Program-made: the position numbers and the translations under genes
DNA from: Lachnospiraceae bacterium UBA3310
GTDB lineage: Bacteria > Bacillota > Clostridia > Lachnospirales > Lachnospiraceae
DNA length: 54,998 bases
Assembly (NCBI GenBank): GCA_002361355.1
Contig: DESQ01000020.1
Location: forward strand, 1-54,998
Direction: 5' to 3'
The notes under the pieces: generated by a model
What the model saw: only the letters and a program-made list of their open reading frames with translations
Told to the model about the DNA's origin: nothing
Database searches by the model: none
Part shown: positions 43,627 through 51,682 of the stretch, one piece after another
How positions within the stretch are numbered: the stretch's first letter is position 1
How the letters are laid out: each line of letters starts with the position of its first letter

Positions 43627-44397
43627 CTAATGGTTTTTAATGGAATTTAAAAAATCCTGCGCCCGCTGTGTCCTGGGGTGTGTAAAAAATTGCTCCGGCG
43701 TGTTTTCCTCGAGGATACTCCCCGCATCCATAAATATAATTCTGTCTGCCACTTGTCTTGCAAAATTCATTTCGTGGGTGACAATTACCATGGTCATACC
43801 ATCTGCGGCGAGTTTCGTCATGACATCCAGCACTTCTCCGATCATCTCCGGATCAAGGGCGCTTGTGGGTTCGTCGAACAGGATGGCTTTTGGGTGCATG
43901 GCAAGTGCCCGGGCAATGGCAACTCTTTGCTGCTGCCCGCCTGAGAGCTGCGCCGGGACTTTAGCTGCCTGCTGATCTACGCCAACTCTTTTTAAAAGCT
44001 GCATGGCTTCCTCCCGCGCCTCTTTTTTCGGCTTATGAAGCACATCTATGGGCCCGATGGTGACATTGTCAAGAATCGTTTTGTGGGCGAAGAGGTTGAA
44101 GGCCTGAAACACCATACCCACCTGTGCGCGGATTTCGGCAAGATGCCGTCCCTCCTGGGGCATGGCAACCCCATCGATCATGATCTCTCCCGCATCGACA
44201 GTTTCCAGCCGGTTGATCGTGCGGCATAATGTGGATTTTCCAGAGCCGGAAGGGCCAATGATGACGACCACCTCGCCCTTTTTTACGGAAAGGTTAATAT
44301 CGTTCAGGACATGTAACTGACCGAAATGTTTGTCAACGTGACGCAACGTAATGATTGGCGTTGCTGCTGTTTCAGTTGGATTTTCTTTATTTGCCAT
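43627..44397 (-). CDS. Polar amino-acid ABC transporter ATPase
   Basis: The 256-residue ATP-binding subunit is of the GlnQ/GltL/GluA type. Walker A is GPSGSGKSTLCR, the Q-loop lies in GMVFQAFNLFAHKT, the signature is LSGGQQQRVAIARALAM, Walker B is ILFDEPTSALDPE, and the H-loop is VTHEMNFAR. All key residues are intact. An N-terminal extension of about 15 residues (MANKENPTETAATP) precedes the domain. The start overlaps the end of the second permease by 11 bp, so translation is coupled. The set of two permeases and a binding protein upstream completes the transporter. Substrate is probably glutamate, glutamine or a relative. Confidence 0.93.
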   Translation of the reverse strand: MANKENPTETAATPIITLRHVDKHFGQLHVLNDINLSVKKGEVVVIIGPSGSGKSTLCRTINRLETVDAGEIMIDGVAMPQEGRHLAEIRAQVGMVFQAFNLFAHKTILDNVTIGPIDVLHKPKKEAREEAMQLLKRVGVDQQAAKVPAQLSGGQQQRVAIARALAMHPKAILFDEPTSALDPEMIGEVLDVMTKLAADGMTMVIVTHEMNFARQVADRIIFMDAGSILEENTPEQFFTHPRTQRAQDFLNSIKNH

Positions 44398-45250
44398 AGT
44401 TGTCTGTTCCTTCCTGGCTCTGCCGTATCACGGACTGGGGGATGCCGTTTCGTCCGGCAAGCGCGACAGATATTTTGTTTAAGAGAAAATTGATTACAAT
44501 ATAAATCAGGGCTGTCACCAAATACACGGAGAGAAGTGCGTCATGGTTGCTGATCAGAACGCGGGAATTCTGCATCAGATCAGCGTAATTGACCACATAG
44601 GCAAAGGTGGTATCTTTCAGCACAATGACCAGTTCCGATATCAGAGCCGGAATCACATATCTGAACGCCTGTGGGAACACAATTTTAAAAAACACATGCC
44701 CGTCCCTCATTCCAAGAGAAAGTGCAGCCTCGGTCTGTCCCTTCGGGACGGCGTTTACACCGGAACGGAGTGTCTCGGCGACCACTCCCGCAGCGGAAAT
44801 TGCCACTGGGGCGGTTATCTTCCAAAATGCCGACAGCTTCAGGCCAAACTGTGGGGCAGTGAGAAGGAAGAAATAGATAAAGAGAAGTGTGGGCACGCCT
44901 CTGGTAAATTCGATCAGGATCGTGCTGAGAATCCGCATGGCCCGGCTTTTTCCGATTCGGCCGAGCATCAGCAGCATTCCTGCGATTAAAGTGATGATAC
45001 CGGCGGCAACCGCTACCTTCAAAGTGCCTGAAAGGCCGCGGAGGAGAAAGCGTCAGGTGGCGTAGGTGGTGAAAAAATTCCAGTATTTTGCTCCTAGCTG
45101 CCCCGTAATATAGAACTGACGAATCACCAGGAAGAGCAGCCAGCAAAGCACTGCAAGGGAAATTGCGGTGGCGATTATCATGCGTTTTTTTGTCTTAGGC
45201 CCCGGAGCTTCGTAGAGTGCATCCCGGATAGAAAAATTTCCTGTACTCAT
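44387..45250 (-). pseudogene. Amino-acid ABC permease with in-frame TGA
   Basis: This is the second permease of the polar amino-acid importer. Reading from ATG 45250, the first 65 residues include one membrane helix. Then TGA occurs at 45053-45055, and the same frame continues without shift through RFLLRGLSGTLKVAVAAG to a normal end at 44387. The expected residue at the stop is Trp (YATW-RFLLRG), so one G-to-A change, TGG to TGA, explains it. The remainder holds the transmembrane domain and the EAA-type loop EAALSLGMRDGHVFFKIVFPQA. The gene is broken unless the stop is read through. It overlaps the first permease by 4 bp and the ATPase by 11 bp. An internal restart near 45022 is possible. Confidence 0.82.
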
Positions 45251-45906
45251 CGTAGAATCCTCACTTTTCGGTCAATCAGGTTACCGACCTGACCGATGAA
45301 CACCGCTGTTATACAGTACAGGATGGCGGAGATCAGGAAGGCCGTTACACCCCCTACTGCCCGGGTATTGATATAGGAAACAATTCCTGTCAGGTCAGTA
45401 GGATTCATGGGTACCTGGGATGCCAGCGCCGTCGTCAGCATGGTCGCCACAAGAAGGTTTGTCATGGGAAGCACGCTGAACCGTAAAGCCTGCGGAAGCA
45501 CCACATTTTTAATGATCTTGAAAAAAGTCATGCCCAGGGAGCGGGCCGCCTCAATCTGGCCCGCCCCGATTGTATTCATACCCGCCATGAGGTACTCCGA
45601 GCAGAAGGCGGAGGGAATCAACGATGTTGCCGTCAACACGCAGACGTAGTACGACCATACCAGATTCAGATAGGGCAGGGCGTAGACCAGAACAATCAAC
45701 AGCGCTGCACCGGGTATGTTCCTGAATATCTGCACATAAAAGTCGCCGGCAATCCGCAGCGGTTTAATCGGGCATATCCGCATAATGGTAATGATAATGC
45801 CGATGGAAAGCGCCAGCAAAAAAGCAAGAAACGTGAGCTTCCATGTGGTTAGAAGCGCTAGCATGTATTTTCCTCCGTATTGGGAGAGAAGTTCAAAGAC
45901 ACTCAT
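45247..45906 (-). CDS. Amino-acid ABC transporter permease (GluC-like)
   Basis: The 219-residue membrane subunit has about five helices. The conserved region FYVQIFRNIPGAALLIVLVY matches the usual FRGTPLLVQ segment of His/Glu/Gln permeases. The EAA loop is GQIEAARSLGMTFFKIIKNVVLPQAL. It should pair with the second permease (44387-45250) to form the channel of a glutamate-type importer. The stop overlaps the next start by 4 bp, and the binding-protein gene lies 50 bp upstream. Start ATG 45906 follows a GGAGGAAA site. Confidence 0.92.
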   Translation of the reverse strand: MSVFELLSQYGGKYMLALLTTWKLTFLAFLLALSIGIIITIMRICPIKPLRIAGDFYVQIFRNIPGAALLIVLVYALPYLNLVWSYYVCVLTATSLIPSAFCSEYLMAGMNTIGAGQIEAARSLGMTFFKIIKNVVLPQALRFSVLPMTNLLVATMLTTALASQVPMNPTDLTGIVSYINTRAVGGVTAFLISAILYCITAVFIGQVGNLIDRKVRILR

Positions 45907-45956
45907 ATTTTCCTCCGTCTTTATGTGTTCATAAACGGGTTTTCCACAACATTCCT

Positions 45957-47006
45957 TTACTCCGCGATTGCCGGAGCCTCCGGAGCGTTTTCAATGCCGG
46001 TACGGTCGCCGAGCGTGATTTTCCACAACTGCTCCCAAGTGCCGTCGGCCTCTGTCTTTTCCAGGAAATCGTTGACAAATGCCACGCCGTCAGAGTCAAG
46101 GGGCAGACCGATGCCATAGTTATCCTCAGGGCCGAATACATCCCCTGCAATCTCATAGGCACCCGGATTTTTGACAATGGCGTTTAACAGTAACGTATAG
46201 TCTGTGACATAGGCGTCCACACGGCCCTGTTCCAGAGCGGTACGCGCCTCAATGTCGTTCGCAAATTCCTGCACGACGGCTTCCGGGGCAAATTCTGCCA
46301 GAATTTCCGGGCCGGTGGAGCCGGTTTGTGTTGCGACGTTTTTGCCTGCCAGACTGTCGATGCCGGTAATCTCGGTATTGCCGGCTTTTACGAGAACTGC
46401 CTGACGTGAGGTGTAATAGGGGCCTGCGAAGGAAATGACTTCATGACGGGCAGGGGTGATGGAGTAGGTGGCAAACACAGCGTCTACCTGACCGCCCTGT
46501 AAAACGGATTCACGGGTGCCGGAATCCACCTGCGTCAGCTCAAATTTGGATTCATCGCCCAATATGTAACGCGCAAGTAACTGGTAAAGGCCGGCGTCAA
46601 ATCCGCGCAGTTTTTCATCTTCTTCGTCGAGCTGGCTGAACAGGAAGGAAGTACGCGTACCGCCAACCTTTAAAACGCCCGCTTCCTTTACGGAGGAAGC
46701 CCAACTGTTTGCCGCAATGTCGGCATCCTCGGCAACTGGGCCGGAGGCGATCAAATTGTCAAAAGCTGCCTTATCCAGAGCCGCCGCCACGGGCTCTTCC
46801 GTCTCCGGAGATTCTTCCGCCGCCGCTGTGTTGTCGGGAACTTCTTCCCCGGCAGGGGCTGTCTCAGCTTCCGCTTCGGGCGCAGCCTCGGTTTCTGCGT
46901 TTGTTTTTGTCGGCTCTGCCGATGCGGCTTCGCCGGAGCCGCATGCTGTCAGTCCGAATACGACTGCAGATGTGGCAAGTAACAGGGAAACGTTAAATTT
47001 TTTCAT
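45957..47006 (-). CDS. Amino-acid ABC transporter substrate-binding lipoprotein
   Basis: The 349-residue extracytoplasmic binding protein has a signal peptide with lipobox LTAC (about residues 16-19). A long Ala/Glu/Pro-rich linker of about 65 residues (ETEAAPEAEAETAPAG and similar) follows. The SBP_bac_3 domain begins near VKEAGVLKVGGTRTSFLFS and contains GFDAGLYQLLARYILGD, VDAVFATYSITPARHEVISFAGPYY and KNVATQTGSTGPE, as in GluB-type glutamate-binding proteins. Start ATG 47006 gives the correct signal peptide and follows GAGGATGA; ATG 47063 is too far. It is the first gene of the importer operon. The unusually long linker may reach through the wall. Confidence 0.92.
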   Translation of the reverse strand: MKKFNVSLLLATSAVVFGLTACGSGEAASAEPTKTNAETEAAPEAEAETAPAGEEVPDNTAAAEESPETEEPVAAALDKAAFDNLIASGPVAEDADIAANSWASSVKEAGVLKVGGTRTSFLFSQLDEEDEKLRGFDAGLYQLLARYILGDESKFELTQVDSGTRESVLQGGQVDAVFATYSITPARHEVISFAGPYYTSRQAVLVKAGNTEITGIDSLAGKNVATQTGSTGPEILAEFAPEAVVQEFANDIEARTALEQGRVDAYVTDYTLLLNAIVKNPGAYEIAGDVFGPEDNYGIGLPLDSDGVAFVNDFLEKTEADGTWEQLWKITLGDRTGIENAPEAPAIAE

Positions 47007-47151
47007 TTTTTCATCCTCTTTTCTTTCTATAATTTGCTTATGCAAGCATGCACTAATTATCATAGTATATCAATAGGAATAATATGATTTTTACAGATAT
47101 TAAATAAGTATATTGGAGATGGCATTGATTGGAATGGTAGAGTTATGTTAA

Positions 47152-48120
47152 CTAAAGATCACTCCATACAGCTTCTTCCTGTTGATCAATGGCAGAATAA
47201 TCAATCCCGACTGCGGTGCATTGGTTTTGGATCGCAGCATGGACTTCCTCCTCCGTGCCCCAGTTAATGGCTGCTTCTTCATGGCATCTGTCAATATAGT
47301 CTTCGCACAGAGGTTTCTCTTCGTCCTCACAATAGGTCAAATCATATTGATGGTATGTTTCACCGCCAATGGTATAGATGGATACGACGAGGTTGGGTTC
47401 CGTATTTTCACCAAATACGTCATTGTAAATAGATTCGTTTACATAACTTGTCCACCAGCCGGACAAAATTTCTGCGGTGTAGATGGGTTTCTGCGTGCCG
47501 TCAAAGAGAAGGACGGACAGCCCCTCTCCATGATCTCCGGCGCCGCCAGAACCGAAACTGTGTAGGATCCCGTTCGCGTATGCGGTGGTTTCGCTTCTTG
47601 CCCAGCACTGATAAGAACTGGCAATATGTAACTGTCCGTCGTTTTCGGTGAGGACAAATACTGCATAGCTGTCGTCATCCTGCGTATAGATATTCAATCC
47701 CACAAATTTTACAAGCAGGTTTTTGGCATTGGCATCGGAACTGTCCGGACAATTCACATAGGCGTACTGTATGCGGTCGCAAGATGTCTTGTCCGTATAT
47801 TCCGGATCAAAAAAATATGCCGATACACGGCTTTCCAGTTCCGTCAATGTGAGAGTACTGTTTTTTTCAAGAATTTGTGCGGTGTAGTCGCCCTCGGAAT
47901 AGTCGCTGCCCACAGTTGCCGGAACACTGTTATGCAGAAACTGTTCATATAAAGATGGGGAGTTGGAAGGTGTCTGCACATCTTCCTCGGAAACGATCGG
48001 TTCTATTACCAACTCATTTGTTTGTTTTTCTTCGGAGGCGCATCCCCACAGAACCATGCCGAGACAGGAAATAGCCAGTGCTGTCTTTATGGAAGTTTTC
48101 TGCTTTTCAAATTTTTTCAT
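47152..48120 (-). CDS. Predicted lipoprotein of unknown function
   Basis: The 322-residue exported protein has a signal peptide ending in the lipobox LWGC near residue 27, then a Ser/Thr/Glu-rich spacer. The body is a single mixed alpha/beta region with DSYAVFVLTENDGQLHIASSY, FGSGGAGDHGEGLSVLLF, and a C-terminal acidic stretch. No family is recognised, and no catalytic motif or membrane helix is seen beyond the signal. Start ATG 48120 follows AGGAGAATC; the longer frame to 48444 runs through the upstream region and its hairpin. It is separated from the transporter operon by 145 bp. A GTTTACATAA copy (47437) encodes part of SYVNES. Confidence 0.72.
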   Translation of the reverse strand: MKKFEKQKTSIKTALAISCLGMVLWGCASEEKQTNELVIEPIVSEEDVQTPSNSPSLYEQFLHNSVPATVGSDYSEGDYTAQILEKNSTLTLTELESRVSAYFFDPEYTDKTSCDRIQYAYVNCPDSSDANAKNLLVKFVGLNIYTQDDDSYAVFVLTENDGQLHIASSYQCWARSETTAYANGILHSFGSGGAGDHGEGLSVLLFDGTQKPIYTAEILSGWWTSYVNESIYNDVFGENTEPNLVVSIYTIGGETYHQYDLTYCEDEEKPLCEDYIDRCHEEAAINWGTEEEVHAAIQNQCTAVGIDYSAIDQQEEAVWSDL

Positions 48121-48187
48121 AAGTGATTCTCCTTCTGGCTGATTTACCGGAACGCCTTTTGGACATTCCTGATGAAAGCCAGCACTT

Positions 48188-48216
48188 ATTATAGCACAGA
48201 TGAAGCGGAGAAAACT
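48188..48216 (-). promoter_or_regulatory. Possible promoter of the lipoprotein gene
   Basis: On the minus strand TATAAT (48188-48193) lies about 70 bp before the start codon. A -35 candidate such as TTTTCT or GTTTTC sits 15-16 bp further upstream but is weak. Confidence 0.4.
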
Positions 48217-48231
48217 AAAAAAAGAATAAGA

Positions 48232-48280
48232 AGCAGAAAACCCCCGAAAATGCACTTGGCAGTCCGGGGGTTTTCCTGCT
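48232..48280. terminator. Long GC-rich hairpin between divergent genes
   Basis: AGCAG-AAAACCCCCG pairs with CGGGGGTTTT-C-CTGCT, about 15 bp with one bulge, around an inner TGC/GCA hairpin. The arms supply A and T runs in both directions, so it looks like a bidirectional terminator. It sits upstream of both neighbouring genes, where no terminator is expected. The rest of the 360-bp gap holds a promoter for each gene and a small GATAAG/CTTATC hairpin (48290-48306). Confidence 0.55.
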
Positions 48281-48406
48281 ATTAGGGGAGGATAAGTATT
48301 ACTTATCTTTAGCATATTATCATTTTTACCCGTTTTTGGAGAGTTATACATGCAATGCCAAATTTTTTTGAAACTTTTTTGCCGGCATATCTTAAGGAAA
48401 TATAAA

Positions 48407-48435
48407 TTTACTTTTTTCCTGAAATGGTATATACT
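48407..48435 (+). promoter_or_regulatory. Promoter of the SEC-C gene
   Basis: TTTACT (48407-48412) and TATACT (48430-48435) have 17-bp spacing. They lie 46 bp before the SEC-C start codon. Confidence 0.6.
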
Positions 48436-48481
48436 TAAGGACAAATCTAAATCAATTACGAGATAAAGGTGGTACGGTACA

Positions 48482-48988
48482 ATGGCTTTATTACAACAGT
48501 GGCGCGATATGGCGTATTCGGAGACGGCGAATAAGGGGGACTTACAGAGACTCTGGTCTGCTTATTTTCAGAAAGAAAAGGAAATTTATGCACAGCTTTT
48601 AAAGACGCCTGACAAGGCGGTGAAGGGCACGGTCAAGGAGCTGGCGGATAAATATGAAGTGGATTTGATGACCATGGTGGGCTTTTTGGACGGGATTAAC
48701 GACAGCCTGAAAAAAGCAAACCCCATCGAGGAGATGGAGGAAGACACCAAGGTAAGCCTTGGGTTTGACAAGGAGCTGCTTTACAAGAATATGGTGGCGG
48801 CGGGTGCAGACTGGCTCTATAATCTGGAGGAGTGGAACGAAATCTTTGACGAGGATAAGAGAAAGGCACTCTACAGAGAACAGAAGGAGTCCACGACCGT
48901 TCACAAGGACAAGAAGATTTATCCCAACGATCCCTGTCCCTGCGGCAGTGGTAAGAAGTATAAGAAGTGCTGTGGAAAGAACGCGTAA
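48482..48988 (+). CDS. SEC-C zinc-motif protein
   Basis: The 168-residue soluble protein is mostly helical, and its last 25 residues form a SEC-C zinc-binding motif: PNDPCPCGSGKKYKKCCGKN, with the C-x-C...C-C ligands. The motif is best known from SecA tails, where it binds ribosomes and SecB. Stand-alone SEC-C proteins are common, with unknown roles. The N-terminal 140 residues (DLQRLWSAYFQKEKEIYAQLL, LADKYEVDLMTMVGFLDGI) form a conserved Lachnospiraceae-style domain without catalytic marks. The start follows AAGGTGG. It is monocistronic behind its own promoter and precedes the thrS T-box. Confidence 0.87.
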   Translation: MALLQQWRDMAYSETANKGDLQRLWSAYFQKEKEIYAQLLKTPDKAVKGTVKELADKYEVDLMTMVGFLDGINDSLKKANPIEEMEEDTKVSLGFDKELLYKNMVAAGADWLYNLEEWNEIFDEDKRKALYREQKESTTVHKDKKIYPNDPCPCGSGKKYKKCCGKNA

Positions 48989-48997
48989 ATTTCCCCT

Positions 48998-49025
48998 TTA
49001 CTTTTTAACCAGTATGGACTAAAAT
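48998..49025 (+). promoter_or_regulatory. Possible promoter of the T-box-thrS transcript
   Basis: TTACTT (48998-49003) and TAAAAT (49020-49025) are 16 bp apart, just before the T-box leader. The boxes are weak matches. Confidence 0.4.
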
Positions 49026-49047
49026 AATGCAATAAAGATAAACAGAT

Positions 49048-49290
49048 AACACGTTGATGAGAAGAGTAGGATGCAGAAAGTAACAGAGAGAAGCGCCTTG
49101 AGCTGAAAGCGCTTTTGCGGGAAGCATTTGAAAACCGGCTCGGAGTGGCTTTAATACAGCCCGTTGACTTACGTTACAGTCGAATGAGAGGTTCCGGTAA
49201 GCCGTCATGGGCGCACGGAACAAGCGAGGTGGAACCGCGTAAACATACGTCCTCTGCATTGCCATAGTGGCAGCGCAGGGGATTTTTTTT
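49048..49290 (+). promoter_or_regulatory. T-box riboswitch leader (threonine)
   Basis: T-box leaders sense uncharged tRNA and open a terminator. The AGAAGAGTAGGA stem-I motif lies near 49060-49072. The T-box sequence with core GAGGTGGAACCGCG is near 49227-49241. An intrinsic terminator follows (CCTCTGC with GCAGGGG plus eight T, about 49250-49290). The bulge UGGA would pair with an NCCA end having discriminator U, as expected for tRNA-Thr. I did not resolve the specifier codon; the threonine assignment rests on thrS downstream. Confidence 0.9.
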
Positions 49291-49293
49291 GCG

Positions 49294-49415
49294 CGCATAA
49301 GCAGAGTCAGAAGGCGGCATAGGCAGGATACATGCTTGCATGTAAGACTGTCTATGGAGACTTATGACGAGCAACGCGAATGAGAAATGCGAAGCATTTC
49401 GAATCTGCTTATGCG
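49294..49415 (+). other. Second folded leader between T-box and thrS operon
   Basis: CGCATAAGCAGA (49294-49305) pairs perfectly with TCTGCTTATGCG (49404-49415), closing a multi-branch structure. Inside are ATAGGCAG/CTGTCTAT (49319-49326 and 49348-49355), TACATGC/GCATGTA, and GAAATGC/GCATTTC. It begins directly after the T-box terminator T run and ends about 50 nt before the small gene. The words ACGAG and GAATCTGC faintly recall elements A and B, but the architecture differs. Confidence 0.5.
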
Positions 49416-49465
49416 AAATGGAGTTAGAAGGCAATTATCTAAACAAAGAGAAAAGGAGGAAAAGG

Positions 49466-49717
49466 ATGACGACAACACAACTGAAAGAGAGAGCGGCGGA
49501 TTTGAGGGAAACAACCGCCAGTCTTATGAAGAGTGAAATTACATTTACCAAGTTGGATTTCTGTCTGATCGGGGCGGTTTGTTTTCTGGCGGGGATCTGC
49601 ATTGGACTTTTGACAGCGCCGCTGACGCATGAAATCCATGTTTTGTCCTACAATACGAATAATGGAAGCGGGAACGGCAGTAAAAACGGGAATAATAAAA
49701 ACGGAGGGAAATCATGA
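49466..49717 (+). CDS. Small membrane protein coupled to thrS
   Basis: The 83-residue protein has a charged N-terminal helix, one membrane helix near 32-52 (FCLIGAVCFLAGICIGLLTAP), and an Asn/Gly/Lys low-complexity tail (NGSGNGSKNGNNKNGG). The start is set by AAAGGAGGAAAAGG. Its TGA overlaps the thrS ATG as ATGA, so translation is coupled, and both genes sit under the T-box. No family is recognised. Placement suggests expression when charged tRNA-Thr is scarce. A longer frame to 49364 runs through the folded leader and is unlikely. Confidence 0.75.
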   Translation: MTTTQLKERAADLRETTASLMKSEITFTKLDFCLIGAVCFLAGICIGLLTAPLTHEIHVLSYNTNNGSGNGSKNGNNKNGGKS

Positions 49718-51678
49718 AAATTACATTAAAAGACGGCTCCTCAAAGGAGTACGCACAGGCTATGAGTATTTATGACATTGCGTTTGATATCTCGGAGGGA
49801 CTTGCCCGTGCGGCATGTGCCGGCGAGGTGGACGGCGAGGTGAAGGATCTGCGGACGGTCATTGATAAGGACTGTACTTTAAATATTCTGACGGCAAACG
49901 ATCCGGAAGGGCTGCGGGTTGTCAGACATACGGCTTCCCATGTTCTGGCGGAGGCGGTGAAGCGTTTGTTCCCGGAGGCGAAGGTGACCATCGGCCCTGC
50001 GATTGACGAGGGATTTTATTATGATTTTGACGCGGCGCCTTTTTCCAGAGAGGATCTGGACAAGCTGGAAGCGGAGATGAAGAAGATTATCAAGGAAGGC
50101 CACAAGCTGGAGCGCTTCACGCTTTCAAGAGAAGAGGCTATCAAGTACATGGAGGAGAGGAACGAACCCTACAAGGTAGAGCTGATTCGGGATCTTCCGG
50201 AGGATGCCGAGATTTCTTTTTATGATCAGGACGGCTTTGTGGATCTGTGCGCAGGGCCTCATCTGATGAGTACGAAAAATATCAAGGCTTACAAGCTGAT
50301 CTCCTCCTCCATGGCATATTGGAGGGGAGATTCCAACAGGGCGCAGTTACAGCGTATTTACGGCACGGCCTTTGCGAAGAAGGAGGAACTGGAGGCGTAT
50401 CTGGAGCATCTGGAGGACATCAAACGCCGCGATCACAATAAACTGGGCCGCGAGATGGAACTTTTTACAACGGTAGACGTGATCGGACAGGGGCTTCCGC
50501 TGCTTCTTCCCAAGGGAACAAAGATGGTGATGAAGCTGCAGCGCTGGATCGAGGATCTGGAGGACAAGGAGTGGGGGTATGTGAGAACCAAGACCCCGCT
50601 GATGGCAAAAAGCGATTTGTATAAGATGTCCGGACACTGGGATCATTACAAGGAAGGCATGTTTGTGCTGGGAGACGAGGAGAAGGACAAAGAGGTGTTT
50701 GCCCTGCGCCCGATGACATGCCCCTTCCAGTATTACTGTTATAAAAACACACAGCACTCTTATCGGGATCTGCCCATCCGCTACGGCGAGACTTCCACGT
50801 TGTTCCGCAACGAGGATTCCGGCGAGATGCACGGGCTGACCCGTGTGCGTCAGTTTACCATCTCCGAGGGACATTTGATTGTCAGACCGGATCAGATGGT
50901 GGAAGAGTTTAAGGGCTGTATTGCACTGGCAAAATATGTTATGTCAACCTTGGGACTCCTGGATGATATCACATGGCATCTGTCCAAGTGGGATCCGGAG
51001 AACCCGGAGAAATATATCGGTGAGCCGGAAGTGTGGAATGAGACGGAAGGGCATATTCGTGATATTCTGACAGAGCTTGACCTTCCTTTTACGGAGGAAG
51101 TGGGAGAGGCCGCGTTCTACGGGCCAAAGGTGGATATCAACGCAAAGAATGTGTACGGCAAAGAGGACACCATGATTACCATTCAGTGGGATGCACTGTT
51201 GGCGGAGCAGTTTGATATGTACTTTATTGATGCCAACGGCGACCGTGTCCGTCCCTACATCATCCACAGAACATCACTGGGCTGCTATGAGAGGACGTTA
51301 GCATGGCTGATTGAGAAATATGCCGGCAAGTTCCCGACCTGGCTGTGCCCGGAGCAGGTGCGCGTTCTGCCCATTTCCGAGAAGTATGAGGACTATGCGG
51401 AGGAGGTCAGAAAAGAGCTTGCGCGCAGCGATATTGACGTGACAGTGGACAACCGCTCCGAGAAAATCGGCTTTAAGATCCGCGAGGCGAGACTGGCGAA
51501 AGTGCCTTATATGCTGGTGGTGGGCGCACAGGAGGCGGAGGATAAGACCGTTTCTGTCAGAAGCCGTTATGCCGGAGACGAGGGTGTGAAGCCTCTCTCA
51601 GACTTTATTGATCAGATCTGCAAGGAGATCCGGACGAAGGAGATCCGAAAGGAAGAGATTCCGGAGGAGAAGAAGTAA
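49714..51678 (+). CDS. thrS: Threonyl-tRNA synthetase
   Basis: ThrRS charges tRNA-Thr and edits Ser-tRNA-Thr. The 654-residue class II enzyme has the N-terminal TGS domain (1-65) and the editing domain with the HTASHVLAEAV motif and FVDLCAGPH. The catalytic core includes motif 2 (LFRNEDSGEMHGLTRVRQF), zinc ligands such as Cys in RPMTCPFQYY, motif 3 (IIHRTSLGCYERTLA), and the C-terminal anticodon domain. All look intact. The T-box upstream predicts induction by uncharged tRNA-Thr. The start overlaps the small membrane gene by 4 bp and has GGAGGGAAA upstream. Confidence 0.97.
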   Translation: MKITLKDGSSKEYAQAMSIYDIAFDISEGLARAACAGEVDGEVKDLRTVIDKDCTLNILTANDPEGLRVVRHTASHVLAEAVKRLFPEAKVTIGPAIDEGFYYDFDAAPFSREDLDKLEAEMKKIIKEGHKLERFTLSREEAIKYMEERNEPYKVELIRDLPEDAEISFYDQDGFVDLCAGPHLMSTKNIKAYKLISSSMAYWRGDSNRAQLQRIYGTAFAKKEELEAYLEHLEDIKRRDHNKLGREMELFTTVDVIGQGLPLLLPKGTKMVMKLQRWIEDLEDKEWGYVRTKTPLMAKSDLYKMSGHWDHYKEGMFVLGDEEKDKEVFALRPMTCPFQYYCYKNTQHSYRDLPIRYGETSTLFRNEDSGEMHGLTRVRQFTISEGHLIVRPDQMVEEFKGCIALAKYVMSTLGLLDDITWHLSKWDPENPEKYIGEPEVWNETEGHIRDILTELDLPFTEEVGEAAFYGPKVDINAKNVYGKEDTMITIQWDALLAEQFDMYFIDANGDRVRPYIIHRTSLGCYERTLAWLIEKYAGKFPTWLCPEQVRVLPISEKYEDYAEEVRKELARSDIDVTVDNRSEKIGFKIREARLAKVPYMLVVGAQEAEDKTVSVRSRYAGDEGVKPLSDFIDQICKEIRTKEIRKEEIPEEKK

Positions 51679-51682
51679 CCAT

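Noticed and set aside
49294..49415. Third copy of structured elements A and B
   Set aside because: It shares ACGAG and GAATCTGC but lacks exact ATTAACGAG and CGAGTCT, and its helices are arranged differently, closed by a long outer stem. I list it separately.
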